A DNA stretch of 64,000 bases from Mycoplasma elephantis ATCC 51980 (GTDB lineage: Bacteria; Bacillota_I; Bacilli_A; Mycoplasmatales; Metamycoplasmataceae). The notes under the pieces were generated by a model. It saw only the letters and a list, made by a program, of their open reading frames with translations. It searched no databases and was not told where the DNA came from. The stretch is from positions 31,819-95,818 of the forward strand of contig NZ_JHXU01000002.1 in the NCBI RefSeq assembly GCF_000687815.1. Direction: 5' to 3'. A program made the translations under genes and the position numbers. This document shows, one piece after another, positions 9,897 through 21,932 of this stretch. The first letter of the stretch is position 1, and each line of letters begins with the position of its first letter.

Positions 9897-11140
9897 TGAA
9901 TATTCTTGAGGAACTAAAATTAAGAGGTATTTTTAAAGATATTTCCGATATAAACAAATTTAATAACCTTTCAAAAGGTGATGGTGTTTATATTGGGTTT
10001 GATCCCACTGCAGAAAGTTTGCATCTAGGCAACTATATACAAATAACTATATTAAAAAGATTTGCGCAATATGGATTTAAGCCGTATGCTATTTTGGGCG
10101 GAGCCACAGGAATGATAGGAGATCCGAGTTTTAAAAATACTGAACGAGTTTTATTGGATAATGAAACTATACAAAAAAATAAACAAAAAATTAAAAAACA
10201 ACTTGAACTCTATGGATTGGATGTAATAGATAACTACTCTTGATATAAAGATATGTCTATTATTGATTTTCTTCGTAACATTGGGAAAATGATAAATATT
10301 AGTTATTTATTGGCTAAAGATTCAATTAAAACAAGAATTGAAAAGGGATTGAGTTTTACAGAATTCACATATTCATTATTACAAGGTTACGATTTTACAC
10401 ATTTATATAAAACAAAAAATATTTACATGCAACTTGGCGGAAGTGACCAATGAGGAAACATAACAACAGGACTAGAAATGCTAAATAAAATTTACAACAA
10501 TAATCACAAGGGGTGTGTAATTACAACAAATTTACTTACTGACGAAAATGGTAATAAGATAGGGAAATCACAAGGTGGTGGAGGATTATGAATTGATAAA
10601 AACCTATGTTCCCCATTCCATATTTACCAATACCTATTAAATATTCAAGACTCTAAAGTGGAATCGTTTTTAAAATGACTTACATTTATTCCTGTTGATG
10701 AAATTGATTCTATTATAAGAAAATCAATGAACGAACCTTCTCTTAGATATGCACAAAAAATGCTTGCATTTGAAGTTGTAAAGGATTTACATGGTGAAAA
10801 AGAGGCAATTAAAGCCCAAAAAATAACAGAAGCTTTATTTGTAAATAATAAAGATATATTCAATTTAAGTGATAAAGATTTTGAACAATTAAGAGGAAGT
10901 CTACCTTTTTATACAATTCAAAAAAACTCAACAATTCAAGATGCTTTACTTGAAACAAAAATTGTTAGTTCAAAACGTGAATTAAATGAATTTTTTAGAG
11001 ACAAAACTATATTAATTAACAATAAAAATGTTGAAAATTTACAGAAAATGATTGATTTTAGTGAATTTAATAATAGGTTTATAATTGTTAAAAAAGGAAA
11101 GAAAAAATATTTTATTTTAGAAAATAAAACCAACAATTAA
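9896..11140 (+). CDS. tyrS: tyrosyl-tRNA synthetase
   Basis: Charges tRNA-Tyr. 414 aa, the usual bacterial length. Class I signatures are visible: the HIGH-type motif [14 protein letters not shown] (residues 34-47), the Tyr pocket region QLGGSDQW, and the KMSKS equivalent KIGKSQGGG. The C-terminal S4-like RNA-binding domain ([19 protein letters not shown]) is present. It overlaps the ABC-F stop by one base. Several TGA codons fall at conserved Trp positions (SDQWGN). No T-box leader is visible. The 3' end overlaps the converging permease gene by 4 nt inside a shared terminator. Confidence 0.97.
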
Positions 11141-11150
11141 TGTTGGTTTT
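11126..11150. terminator. bidirectional terminator tyrS / permease
   Basis: Stem AAAACCAACA/TGTTGGTTTT with a 5-nt loop, giving T-runs on both strands. It contains both stop codons of the converging genes. Confidence 0.8.
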
Positions 11151-12894
11151 GTATATATTTTTTCATATATGATGAACTTAAATTTATGATAATAATCGAT
11201 ATTGTTGAAAACCAAATATAAGCAGCGGCTATATCAGGATGATAACTTTTAACATTATCCAATGATGTCCATATCATATTCCCAAAATTCATTTCTTCCC
11301 CCACAAACATACTGTATGTTATTGTATTTCTAAAAATTAACTCAAAATAAAAACTAAGTAATGAATAAAAATCTTTTTTAATCGAAGGAAAGATAAAATT
11401 CCTAAAAATAAAATTATTAGAATACCCTTGCATTTTTAAATATGCTATTTTTTGTTCACTTAAATTATCAATTGTTTCAACAACTTGTTTTATTAAATTT
11501 GTTGCTTCTTGAATACCTATTAAAATTATCAATAAAATAAATGGTGAATCAAATAATGGTTTAAAAATATAAAACATCACAATAATTGGTATAGTTCTAA
11601 TTAATACAAAAATGCAACGAGAAATAAATGGATAATAGTTATTATTAGTTAATTTAATACTTGCAAAACGGACAAATAATATTGTTAATATTGCAACAAT
11701 TACAATGCAGAGTATAGAAAATTCGAAACACTTTAATAACATTAGAAACGAATTTTTACTAAACTCTGTTGAATTTAAATTCAGGCTATTTCAATTCGGT
11801 TTAAATAAAGAGGTAACAAATAATTTAATTGCATTCATGTTATGAATAAGAAATTTTATATCTATTAAAACATAAATCGAATAAACAATAATCAATAAAA
11901 AAAAGATAAATAAAACAATACTTCTAATATTTCTCTTTTTACTTAAGGATAAATATTTATTTTTATTTGACATATTTTCTTCGAAATTTATTTTCTTTGA
12001 CTTTGCTTCAAATAAATATTTTTTAAAAATAATATTAATTATTTCTAAAAATATTATAAATGTTATTAAAACAAAAAGCGGTATACCCAACTGTTTAAAT
12101 TCTTCAGTTGAAGAATAACCTTTTTTCAAGAGAATTCCAATACCCGGTAATGATAATGCACTCAAAATTGAAGTTCATTTCACATTAGATTCAAAAGAAA
12201 ATAAAAACAAAGAAAAAAATTTATTTTTTGCACGCGACAATATTTCATCCCTAAATGCTTTATATCTAGAATTCCCTTGCATCATTGAAATTTTGTATGC
12301 TTTTAAATCAATACTCTCAAGAAGTTCTATGTAGTATTTATGTAGTCATAATCATGTAAATCAAATATAAATAAATAATAAACAAACCTCATTTCTAAAT
12401 GTCATAGAAAAAATTCTAATAAATACCAATTCGGGAATTGCTCTTAGAAAAAGAATAAATAACTTTATAAAATATGCAAATTTTTTATTATTAATGTTTT
12501 TATAAGATAAAAATGATGTTATAATCGCTAAAATAAAACCTATAAATGTGCCAACCAGAGCATATTTAAAAGTTATATACAAATACTTAAAACTTAAAAA
12601 TCATAAATTATCATACTCGTAACTAAATGAACCTGTTAAAAAATTGCTATTTTTATCAAAACTAAAAATATTTTTTATACGCTCTCAAATTAATTCAAAA
12701 TTGTTAAATCTAAAATTCCAATTTTGTAAAGCAAATAAAATTACAATAATTGCAACAAATAAAAAAATTAATAAACGTTTATAAATAGGCAATATTTTTA
12801 TATTCGTTTTCGCTTTAGGACTTTCAATAAAATATTTAAACAAATTTGAATTTAGTTTTACTTTACTTTTTGAATCATGTTTTCTAAATCGCAT
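11137..12894 (-). CDS. ABC transporter permease, two PhnE-like halves fused (thiamine/TPP uptake)
   Basis: 585-aa integral membrane protein. Two repeated permease halves can be seen, each with about five or six membrane spans and an EAA-type loop (half 1 near LKAYKISMMQGNS, half 2 near QKIAYLKMQGYSNNFIFR). Each half resembles PhnE (AIPELVFIRI in half 1, RTIPIIVMFY in half 2). So a single gene supplies the dimeric channel. It overlaps the ATPase gene by 37 nt and is the last gene of the riboswitch-led operon. Despite the phosphonate-like family label, the TPP riboswitch and the p37/Cypl lipoprotein point to thiamine or thiamine pyrophosphate as the substrate. Confidence 0.85.
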
Positions 12895-13610
12895 ATGCTT
12901 ATTCCTTCATTTTTTTTATTAAAAACAATATTTTTATTATTTAACACAATAATTCGGTCAAAAAACTCTAAAGCTAAATTTAAATCATGTGTATTCACAA
13001 GGCAAAGTATATTTTTCTCTTTTGTTAGTTTTTTTAAAATAGATAAAACATCTCTTGAAGTGGCATTATCAAGATTTGATGTTGGTTCATCTGCTAAAAT
13101 TAGCTTTACATTTTTAACTAGCAACTTAGCAATTTCTACCCTTTGTTTTTGTCCCCCGCTGAGATCGCTTACTTTATAAAAAGATTTATCTAAAATATTT
13201 AAATCGTCAAGAATTGAAAAAATTTTAATTCGTTGTTCCCTTGTTAAATAGTTAATTAATTTAAAAATTTTATTTTTATAATCATTAATTGATCTTTTAA
13301 TGTTTAAATATACATTTTCTTCCTCAATTAAGCATGGTTCTTGTATTAGAAAACCTATTTTTTTAATTATATTTTTCCATTCTTTTTTAGTTAATAAGTC
13401 AATATTTTTATTGTTAAATAAAATACTACCTAAAGTAGGTTTTTTATTTCTAACAATTAATTTAAATAATGTGCTTTTACCAACACCACTAGGCCCAATA
13501 ATAGCCACCATTTCACCTGACTTAAATATGCAATTTATATTTTCTAAAATTAGATTATCTTTTTCTTTATATTTGAAACTTAAATTTTTTATTTCCAAAA
13601 CTTCATTCAT
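12858..13610 (-). CDS. ABC transporter ATP-binding protein (PhnC-like, thiamine/TPP uptake)
   Basis: 250-aa ATPase that powers the adjacent permease. Walker A GPSGVGKST (near residue 38), Q-loop FLIQEPCL, signature LSGGQKQRVEIAK, Walker B LILADEPTSNLD, and H-loop LVNTHDLNLAL are all intact. It starts 5 nt after the lipoprotein stop and overlaps the permease start, so the three genes form one translationally linked operon, p37-type lipoprotein, ATPase, permease. Confidence 0.92.
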   Translation of the reverse strand: MNEVLEIKNLSFKYKEKDNLILENINCIFKSGEMVAIIGPSGVGKSTLFKLIVRNKKPTLGSILFNNKNIDLLTKKEWKNIIKKIGFLIQEPCLIEEENVYLNIKRSINDYKNKIFKLINYLTREQRIKIFSILDDLNILDKSFYKVSDLSGGQKQRVEIAKLLVKNVKLILADEPTSNLDNATSRDVLSILKKLTKEKNILCLVNTHDLNLALEFFDRIIVLNNKNIVFNKKNEGISICDLENMIQKVK

Positions 13611-13615
13611 AATAC

Positions 13616-14902
13616 TTAATTTATTTCCGGAATATCGTTAACTAAATTTTTTAGGGATTCGGCTTGAATTTGTAAAAGTATAAATTTTTTAAATAAGTCT
13701 AAGTCAATTGTTTGAAATTTATTATAACCAGTATATAAACCATATGTATTTTCTTCAACCGATAGTTGCAACAATGTTTTTTGCAATATTTCAAGTTGTT
13801 TATTATTAAAATGTCTACGCGCTAAAACAACATCATATGGAGCAGGATTAGTCATTACCAAAACGCGAACCACATCATTTTGTTCATCATCGTAATTTTT
13901 ATTATTTATAAAATTATCGGGCTTATATCATGAATTATTTCCTTTATTATTTAATCAATTCATTTCACCCTCAGCTGCAAAACCAATTCTACAAGTAACA
14001 TATCCTGATTTTTTTCCTAATGCATTTTTTGCATCATTACCTTTTATTATATGGTTGTTTGATGTATCAATTAATATTTCATTTATTTCTTTAATTGTTT
14101 TATTAAAGTGACGCGCCATTAATGCTACTTGATATTTAAAAGCACTTGTTTTTGAAGTGTCTTTATAAACTAAATTATAAGACAAAAATGTATTTAAATC
14201 TTTATCATTTCAACATTTTATTATTGATTCTCTCTCTTTTTTGTTTCCCGAAATATAAATAGCACCTCTATAAACATATGTTAGGTTTTTTTTATCATAA
14301 AAATTCGTATATTTAGAACCGTCAAAAATTAATTTATTGGGATACTTAACTCAATCAGGATACTCTAAATTATTTTCTTTGAATCATTTTTCATTATTTT
14401 TAATCGCTAGCTTTCTTAATGGGTCAGTTTCTAACCCATTTTCATAATAAAAATTATCTTGTCCTTGCCACGAAAATTTTAATGTACTTGTTTGTGCTAC
14501 TGGTTTGAATTTTAAATTTGATTTTCAATTTTTATCTTCATTAATATATGCAAAATTAGCAACAAAATCACCATAACTAATAATTGCAATATCTTGTTCT
14601 TTATTATTTGCCTTTAATTCATTAAGCATGGAAGTAGAATCTCCGTTAGTTTGTATTTCAAAACTTACGTCAGAATAATTCTTTGCTTCAATATCTTGAT
14701 TTTTAATTTTATTAAAAGTTTCTGTTAATTTTTTTAAAAATTTTTCTTCTAAATTTGTATTTTTAAAACCATTATTAATTCATTCATTTTTAATTGTAAT
14801 TTTTTCATCCCATAAATCTTTATCCTCATTTGAACAACTTGTTGTTGCTAACAAAGGTAAAAATATTGATGAAAACACAAAAGGAACTGCTCTTATTTTC
14901 AT
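13616..14902 (-). CDS. cypl: p37/Cypl-type substrate-binding lipoprotein for thiamine/TPP
   Basis: 428-aa surface lipoprotein that captures substrate for the ABC transporter. Signal peptide MKIRAVPFVFSSIFLPL ends in lipobox TTSC. Family segments include SYGDFVANFAYIN, SGKNK-type spacing around SGNKKERESIIKCW, and CRIGFAAEGEMNW near the C-terminal lobe. M. hyorhinis p37 (Cypl) is known to bind thiamine pyrophosphate. The ATG at 14902 has AAAGGAG 6 nt upstream, and that site is held in the riboswitch hairpin. It contains several TGA-encoded Trp residues and is intact. Gene symbol by family resemblance. Confidence 0.85.
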
Positions 14903-15010
14903 TTATCTCCTTTGATAGCAAAGGAATAAAAAATTTAGCCAGAAGTTACGCATGAATTACCATGATCAACTTATAGGTATAATCTCAGCCGTTAGGCACC
15001 CTTTGCTAAT
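14903..15010 (-). promoter_or_regulatory. TPP riboswitch (THI-box) controlling the thiamine transporter
   Basis: Minus-strand leader with the TPP aptamer consensus: GGGTGCC (14995-15001), GGCTGAGATTATACC, and TTGATCATGGTAATTCATGCGTA. P1 is TTAGC (15005-15009) with GCTAA (14935-14939). Downstream CCTTTG-CTAT-CAAAGG (14909-14924) sequesters the AAAGGAG of the lipoprotein gene. The 5' strand AGCAAAGG (15001-15008) is complementary to CCTTTGCT, so it can act as anti-sequestor when P1 is open. This predicts translational shut-off by TPP. Confidence 0.92.
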
Positions 15011-15033
15011 AGAATTATAAATTATAAATAAAA

Positions 15034-15052
15034 AAATAAGCAAAGCTTATTT
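15034..15052 (-). terminator. rpsO terminator
   Basis: Hairpin AAATAAGC/GCTTATTT with a 3-nt loop, followed on the minus strand by TTTTTTATTT. It contains the rpsO stop codon. Confidence 0.75.
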
Positions 15053-15313
15053 TCTTATTCCTAATTCTGCAATTAGTTTAACATATGAATCAAAATTTGT
15101 TCTCTTAAGGTATGCTAATAATGACTTACGTCTATTTATTTTGGCCATAAAACCACGTTTTGAATGATTATCTTTTGGATTTGCTTGAAAATGTGGTTTT
15201 AATGTCTCAATATCTTGAGTTAATAAAGCAATTTGAACTTCAATTGCCCCAGTATTTTTTTTGTTATTTCCGAATTTTTGAACAAGTTTTGATTTTGTTG
15301 CTTTTAATAACAT
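15047..15313 (-). CDS. rpsO: 30S ribosomal protein S15
   Basis: 88-aa 16S rRNA-binding protein, normal length. Diagnostic segments: TGAIEVQIALLTQDI (residues 25-39), HSKRGFMAKINRRKSLLAYL (residues 53-72) and the GIRK C-terminus. The start at 15313 has AAGGAGATATA upstream; an in-frame ATG 24 nt earlier has no ribosome-binding site. It is transcribed towards the TPP riboswitch operon but ends in its own terminator, so it is probably a separate unit. Confidence 0.96.
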   Translation of the reverse strand: MLLKATKSKLVQKFGNNKKNTGAIEVQIALLTQDIETLKPHFQANPKDNHSKRGFMAKINRRKSLLAYLKRTNFDSYVKLIAELGIRK

Positions 15314-15462
15314 TATATCTCCTTGTGTTACATTCATACCCTAGCAATAATTAAAAAAATTAAAACAAAGGAATGAAAACTTATGTAATTAAATTACTAT
15401 AATATTTTACTATAAATAAAATATGTTTTTTCAATTTTATATAGATATATATAATTTAATTT

Positions 15463-15945
15463 ATGAAAAATAATTCACATATTATAAAAAGAGTAGGTAT
15501 TTGCGCAAATATTCTAATTATAGTTATTTTGGTTTTTCCAATTATATTTAGAATCTTTAATTTAAAAACTACTTTAATAGAAGTCATAATGGATTCTTTA
15601 TTTACTTTCTTTGCTTTTATTTTGTTTTATTTTTTTATTTTTAAAATAAAAAAAGATATTTTTTCGAAGCACAAATTAATTTTTGCATCAATAAATATGA
15701 TAATTATTTTATTTGCATCAATAATTCAATTATCAATATTTCTATACTTTAATAAAAATACGTATGAATTACTACTAGAAAAAAATTTAAATAGATATGA
15801 ACATATTTTTGTTATTTTGGGTAGTATTTTAGAAATATTAAAATTTATTTTATTAATTATAAATTGATATGTTTCATATAGAATTGTAAAAGAAATTAGC
15901 TTTAGTGAAAAAAATATGGCTAATAAATATATTGAGGAAGAATAA
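15463..15945 (+). CDS. four-span membrane protein of unknown function
   Basis: 160-aa hydrophobic protein. Four probable transmembrane segments are visible: ILIIVILVFPIIF (about 17-32), DSLFTFFAFILFYFFIF (about 44-62), FASINMIIILFASIIQLSIF (about 73-93) and FVILGSILEILKFILLIIN (about 115-135). I do not recognise a family. The stop codon is one base before the ATG of rluD, and that gene's ribosome-binding site (GAGGAA) is inside this one, so the two are cotranscribed and coupled. One TGA Trp near residue 136. Confidence 0.7.
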
Positions 15946-15946
15946 A

Positions 15947-16870
15947 ATGATTGAAATAAAAGTTAAATATAAAGAAAGAATAGATAAATATATTTCTGAC
16001 AATTCAGAAATATCAAGGAATGATATAAAAGAATTAATAAAATTGGGTGCTGTTCAGTGCGATAATGATATAGTTAGAAAACCAAACTATATTCCAAAAA
16101 TAGATTCAATAATAAAAATTACAAAATTATTAGATAAGGAAATTAAGTTAACAAGTGAAAAAATTGATTTTGAGATTATATTTCAAAATGAAAATTATAT
16201 TATCATAAATAAACCCAACAACTTAGTTGTTCATCCTTCTCCTTCACACCCCAACAATACATTAGTAAATGGATTATTATATTATTTTAAAAATAATTTA
16301 TCAAACAATAATGGTTTACTTAGACCCGGAATAGTTCATAGAATAGACAAAGATACTACTGGTTTACTTTTAATTGCAAAAAATAATATTGCACATAATT
16401 ATTTTGCTGAAATGATTAAAAATCATCAAGTTAAAAGAGAATATTTGGCAATAGTTGAAAATTGACCAGATCAAGATATTTACCACATAAATTTACCAAT
16501 TGGCAGAGATAAAATGGATAGAAAAAAAATGGGTGTAACTAATATTGATTCTAAAAATGCAATTACACATATTTATGTTTTAAAAAAATTTGAATACAAT
16601 AACAAAAAACTAGCACTTGTAAAATGTATTTTAGAAACTGGTAGAACGCATCAAATTAGAGTACATCTAAATTATATTAATTACCCTGTTTATAATGACC
16701 CTACATATGGAAACAAAGAAAATGATTTCCATCAATACTTACATGCATATAAACTTTCTTTTTGCGATCCATTTGATAGTAAAAATAAATCTTTTTTTGC
16801 TAAACCACCAAAAGAATTTGACATAAGTATGTATGATTTTTTAAACTTAAAAAATGATAATCGTAACTAA
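15947..16870 (+). CDS. rluD: RluD-family 23S rRNA pseudouridine synthase
   Basis: 307-aa RluA/RluD-family enzyme that isomerises uridines in 23S rRNA. An N-terminal S4-like domain (SRNDIKELIKLGAVQCD) precedes the catalytic domain. The catalytic motif GIVHRIDKDTTGLLL contains the essential Asp (HRxDxxT). NKPNNLVVHPSP and RTHQIRVHL are further family signatures. Which of the RluA/C/D positions it modifies cannot be told from sequence alone. The start at 15947 has GAGGAA 7 nt upstream. Confidence 0.9.
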
Positions 16871-16871
16871 C

Positions 16872-16909
16872 AAAAAATGCTGAAACTCAATGGTTTTTCA
16901 GCATTTTTT
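16872..16909. terminator. bidirectional terminator rluD / adh
   Basis: Long hairpin, AAAAAATGCTGAAA against TTTTTCAGCATTTTTT, between the converging rluD and alcohol dehydrogenase genes. Confidence 0.85.
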
Positions 16910-16927
16910 AAAGATAATTTATTTTAA

Positions 16928-17986
16928 TTATTTTCTAAAATCTATAACAGCTCTACCTAAAAATTCACCTTTTTGTAATTTATCAAAAATAGATGCTACT
17001 TCATCGAGTTTTACAATTTTTGTAACTTCTGATTTAACTTTTCCCTCAGCTGCATATTGTAGAGATTCTGCTAAATCTTGTCTTGTCCCAACTATAGAAC
17101 CAGCGAGTTCTCTTTCACATAATACAGTTCAAAATATTGAAACTTTTATATCATCTTTACCTAATTTATCTTTTGCGGGCAATCCGACAAGAACTTGTCT
17201 TCCACCTCTACGAAGTAAATTCATAGCTTGTTCAGCAGCTTGTGGGGCAACAGATGTATTTATTACACCATGAACTCCGCCGTTAGTAAATTCAACAATT
17301 TTATCAACATAATTTTTATCCTTTGCTGAATTTATAGCAAATTCAGCTCCCGAATTTAATGCTAATTTCACTTTTTCATCACTAACATCAATACCAATTG
17401 GGCGCATACCCATTGCTTTTGCATATTGGATTCCTAATTGTCCTAATCCACCAACACCAACTACAGCTACATAATTTCCTGGAACACATTTTGTTTGTTT
17501 AAGTGCTTTGTATGTTGTAACTCCAGCACAAACAACTGGGGCACCTGTAATTAAATCTAATTTTTCAGGAACTATGCCAACATAATCTTCATGTCCTATT
17601 GCATATTCTGCATATGATCCATCTTTTGTATATGCTGACATATTTTGTTTAGGACATAATGTTTCACGTCCTGTTAAACAAAATTCACAACTACCACATG
17701 CATCATGTAATCAAGCTAAGCAAACACGATCACCAATTTTTAGACGCGTACATCCTTCACCTAGCGCAACAACTTTACCAATTCCTTCATGACCTGGTAT
17801 TAAAGGGTATTTTGGTTCAACTAATCAGTCATAATTAGCAGCATGTAAATCAGTATGACAAATTCCTGAAGTTTCCATTTGAATTAACACTTCTTTCATC
17901 TTAGGTTTAGGAACATCTACTTCCTTAACACTTCATTTTTTTGGCGAATCAACTACAAACGCCTTCATTTTTTTTGGAATACTCAT
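16928..17986 (-). CDS. adh: zinc-dependent alcohol dehydrogenase
   Basis: 352-aa medium-chain dehydrogenase that interconverts alcohols and aldehydes using NAD(H). Catalytic zinc ligand Cys in GICHTDLH and the GHEGIG His/Glu are present. The structural zinc lobe has four cysteines ([15 protein letters not shown]). The Rossmann motif is GVGGLG near residue 178. Resembles the AdhP/AdhA type found in several mycoplasmas. The start [10 protein letters not shown] at 17986 has AAAGG 13 nt upstream. Monocistronic, with its own terminator, divergent from uvrA (175 nt between starts). Confidence 0.92.
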
Positions 17987-18161
17987 TTTAATATATAACC
18001 TTTCATTTGATCTATTGATCTATCTAATTTTATTAATTTATATATAATAAATAGGTAAATTTAAACATTTTATGGTTAAATGTTTCCATTTTATAACTAT
18101 GATTATTAGATTATAAAATGAGTAAGTGATAAAATAAGATATGTCAAATTTCAGGGGTTAA

Positions 18162-20987
18162 ATGAGCAAAGAAAAAATTATTATTAAAGGAGCTAAAGAA
18201 AATAACTTAAAAAATGTTTCTTTAGAATTACCAAAAAATAAACTAATTGTTTTTAGCGGATTAAGCGGTAGCGGAAAGTCTTCATTAGCTTTTAATACCA
18301 TATATGAAGAGGGACGTCGTCGTTATATCGATTCATTAAGTACTTATGCCAGAAATTTTTTAGGCGGAACAACTAAACCTAATGTTGAAAGCATTGATGG
18401 ATTATCACCATCTATAGCTATTGAACAAAAAACAACACATAATAATCCTAGATCCACTATTGCAACAACAACTGAAATTTATGATTTTTTACGTTTACTA
18501 TTTGCAAGAATTGGTAAACCATATTGCCCTAATCACAAAATTGAAATTGGTGGAAAAACTAATAAAGATATTTTAAACTCTATTTTTTCTTATAAACCGG
18601 GAACAAAAATGATGATCTTATCCCCCGTAATTAATGGAGAAAAAGGTACTCATACAATTCTTTTAGAAAAATTAAAAAAGCAAGGCTTTGTTCGCGTAAA
18701 TATAGATCATGAAACATATTTACTTGAAGATGATATTGTTCTTGAAAAAAACAAGAAACATGATATTGACATAGTAGTTGATAGAATTATTGTTAATGAA
18801 GAAAATAAATCTAGAATTTTTGAAAGTATTAAAGTTGCACTAGAATATGGAAAAGGAATTATTAAAATTAGAACAATAGGTAGTGGAGAAGATCAAATTT
18901 TTTCAACACTTCATTCATGCGTTCATAATGATTTTGAAATGAAAGCAATAGAACCTAAATTATTTTCTTTCAATGCTCCATATGGTATGTGCTTAAAATG
19001 TAAGGGGCTAGGAATGGAATTAAGGGCAAACTGAAATGCTATAGTTCCTGATGAATATAAAACCATTCGAGAAGGTGGAATAAATTACTATAAGGCAAGA
19101 GAAAATTCAAATATTGAATGACAAGAATTTCAAGTTTTATTACACGCTCACAACATAAGTATGGATGTTCCTATTAATAGATTAACAAATCAAGAATTAG
19201 ATATTTTAAAATATGGTTCTGAAGAGGAAATTTCATACACGATAAAATCTTCATCCAACAATGTGTACAAAAGACATAAAAAAATAGAAGGCTTAATACC
19301 TAAAATTGAAAGACTCTTTATGGATACAACAAGTACCATGATAAGAAAATGATTAAACAAATATATGGTTGAAGTTAATTGTCGAGAATGTAATGGAAAA
19401 CGATTAAATAAATATGCATTACTTGTTTACATCAATAATAAAAATATAAATGATTTAGTAAATTTAAGCATTAATGATTTATACGATTTTATTTGTAATA
19501 TAAACTTAACTGAAACTGAATTAGAAATTTCAAATCTAATATTAAATGAAATAACAAATCGTTTATTGTTTTTAAAAAATGTTGGTCTTGGATATTTAAC
19601 CCTCAATAGAAAATCCGAAACTTTAAGTGGTGGTGAATCGCAACGTATTCGATTAGCAACACAAATCGGAACAAACTTAACTGGAGTATTATATGTTCTG
19701 GATGAACCATCTATCGGACTACATCAACAAGACAATCAAAAATTACTTAATTCACTTAAAAAAATGGTTGATATTGGGAATACTCTAATTGTTGTGGAAC
19801 ATGATGAAGAAACAATATTGCAAGCAGATCATATAGTAGATATAGGTCCTTTTGCTGGTGAAAATGGTGGCAGAATCATTGCTCAAGGAACTGTTGACGA
19901 TATTATTAATGAACCAGAATCAATCACTGGTCAATTTTTAAGTGGTAATGAAAAGATTGAAATACCAAAGATAAGAAGAAGCGGTAACGGAAATGTTATT
20001 AATATTAAAGGCGCTAAAGAAAACAATTTAAAAAATATTGATGTAAAAATACCTTTAGGTAAATTTATTGGTGTTTGTGGAGTTAGTGGAAGCGGAAAAT
20101 CCACTCTTATAAATAAAATTTTAGTAAATGGAGTTAAAGAAAAATTACAATTAACTCATGAGTTGGTTGGTGAACATAAAACAATTGAAAACTTAGGATA
20201 TATCGATAAATTAATCGATATAGACCAATCACCAATTGGGCGTACTCCACGTTCTAATCCTGCAACATACACAAGTATTTTTGATGATATTAGAGAAATA
20301 TTTGCAAACACAAGTGATGCAAAAGAAAAAGGTTTTACTAAATCTCATTTTAGTTTTAATGTTCCGGGAGGAAGATGTGAAAAATGCTCGGGTGATGGTT
20401 TAATTAAAATTGAAATGCATTTTTTACCAGATGTTTATATTGAATGCGAAGATTGTCAAGGTAAACGCTATGATTTAGACACATTAGAAGTTTTATATAA
20501 AGGTAATAGTATATTCGATATTTTGAATATGACAATTGATAAAGCATCACTTGTTTTTGCTAATCAACCAATAATTAAATCAAAATTAGAAGTTTTAAAA
20601 GATGTTGGTCTTGGTTATATAAAACTTGGACAATCTTCAACCACACTTTCCGGCGGGGAAGCGCAAAGGATTAAATTGGCAACATATTTGCTTAAACCTT
20701 CAACAGGAAGAACGCTTTATGTTTTAGATGAACCAACAACCGGATTACATACTTATGATGTTAGAAACTTAATTAATGTTTTAAATAAAATTGTCGATAA
20801 TGGCGATACAGTTATAGTTATAGAACACAACCTTGATGTCATTAAATGTTGTGATTATATTATTGAATTGGGTCCTGAAGGTGGTATAAATGGAGGAAAA
20901 ATTATTGCAAGTGGCACCCCGGAACAAATTTCAAATGTTTTAAATAGCCCTACAGGAAAATATTTAAAAGCAATGCTTAATAAATAA
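18162..20987 (+). CDS. uvrA: excinuclease ABC subunit A
   Basis: DNA damage sensor of nucleotide excision repair, 941 aa. Two ABC ATPase modules: Walker [10 protein letters not shown] (near residue 33) and GVSGSGKST (near residue 640), signatures [13 protein letters not shown] and [13 protein letters not shown]. Zinc fingers are present (CLKC with CREC in the first; CEKC with CEDC in the second). GGGG precedes the ATG, and three TGA Trp codons are read through. uvrC of the same pathway is at 39194 in this window. The next gene hprK starts 30 nt later. Confidence 0.97.
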
Positions 20988-21017
20988 ATATACTAATTAT
21001 TATATATAATACTAAAT

Positions 21018-21932
21018 ATGAAAAAAACACTAAATGCGCAAAAAATTATTGATCGCTTCAAATTTAACATGTTAAATCTTGATAAAATAAGAGATTTTAG
21101 AGAAATAGAAGAGCCGGCCATTAAGAGAATAGGACTTGAACTTTCTGGTGCTCTTGTAAATGATAAACTAGCAAGAAATTTAATAGGGTGAGGGACAAGT
21201 GAATGTATTTATTTTACGTCAATAGGTAAGAAAAAAACGCAAGAAGCTCTTGAAAGAGTTTTAAAATATTGTCCACCAATAATAGTTTTAAGTAAAGGTT
21301 TTGAAAAAAAAGCTGTAGATTGAGTTTTAGAAGTTGCTAATAAGTTTAATATTCCGGTCGCTTGACAAAACCAAAGTTTGTCTACAATTACATCAACTGT
21401 AGGCGCATATCTTTCTGAATTTTTTGCAAGAGAAATTCAATTACATGGGTGTCTAGTTTCAATTAGTAATATTGGTGTTTTAATTACAGGTCCTAGTGGC
21501 GTAGGTAAATCAGAAGCTGTATTAGAATTAATTCAAAATGGACATATTTTTATAAGTGATGATGCCGTAATAATTAAACAATTAGGAAGTAATTTTATTG
21601 GACATAGTCCGGAAATAACTAAGTCATTACTAGAGGTAAGAGGTATTGGGTTAATTGATGTTAAATTCACATATGGAGCAAAAGTAATTAGTGATAGCGC
21701 TCAAATAAAATTAGTTGTTGAATTAGTTAATCAAGATTTAAATTTGGATCGTTTGGGCGTTGATTATTTAAAAGAACAAATTTTAGAGGGATACATAGAT
21801 AAAATTCAAATACCTATTAAAAAAGGTGGTAATATTGCTTCATTAATTGAAACAGCCGTTAACACATATATAGCAAGAAGACACGGTATAAAAGTTATAG
21901 ATATTTTAAATGAAAGGGCAAGACATGCATAA
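21018..21932 (+). CDS. hprK: HPr kinase/phosphorylase
   Basis: 304-aa bifunctional enzyme that phosphorylates and dephosphorylates Ser46 of HPr, linking sugar transport to energy state. Walker A GPSGVGKSE near residue 158, catalytic segment HIFISDDAVI, and the family signature LLEVRGIGLIDV are all present. Length is normal. A TATAAT-like box precedes the ATG at close range. Its 3' end overlaps the lgt start by 8 nt, giving the hprK-lgt-trxB order common in mycoplasmas. Confidence 0.96.

Noticed and set aside
11137..13610. Phosphonate transporter, as suggested by PhnC/PhnE similarity
   Set aside because: The TPP riboswitch and p37/Cypl-type binding protein support thiamine/TPP uptake instead.
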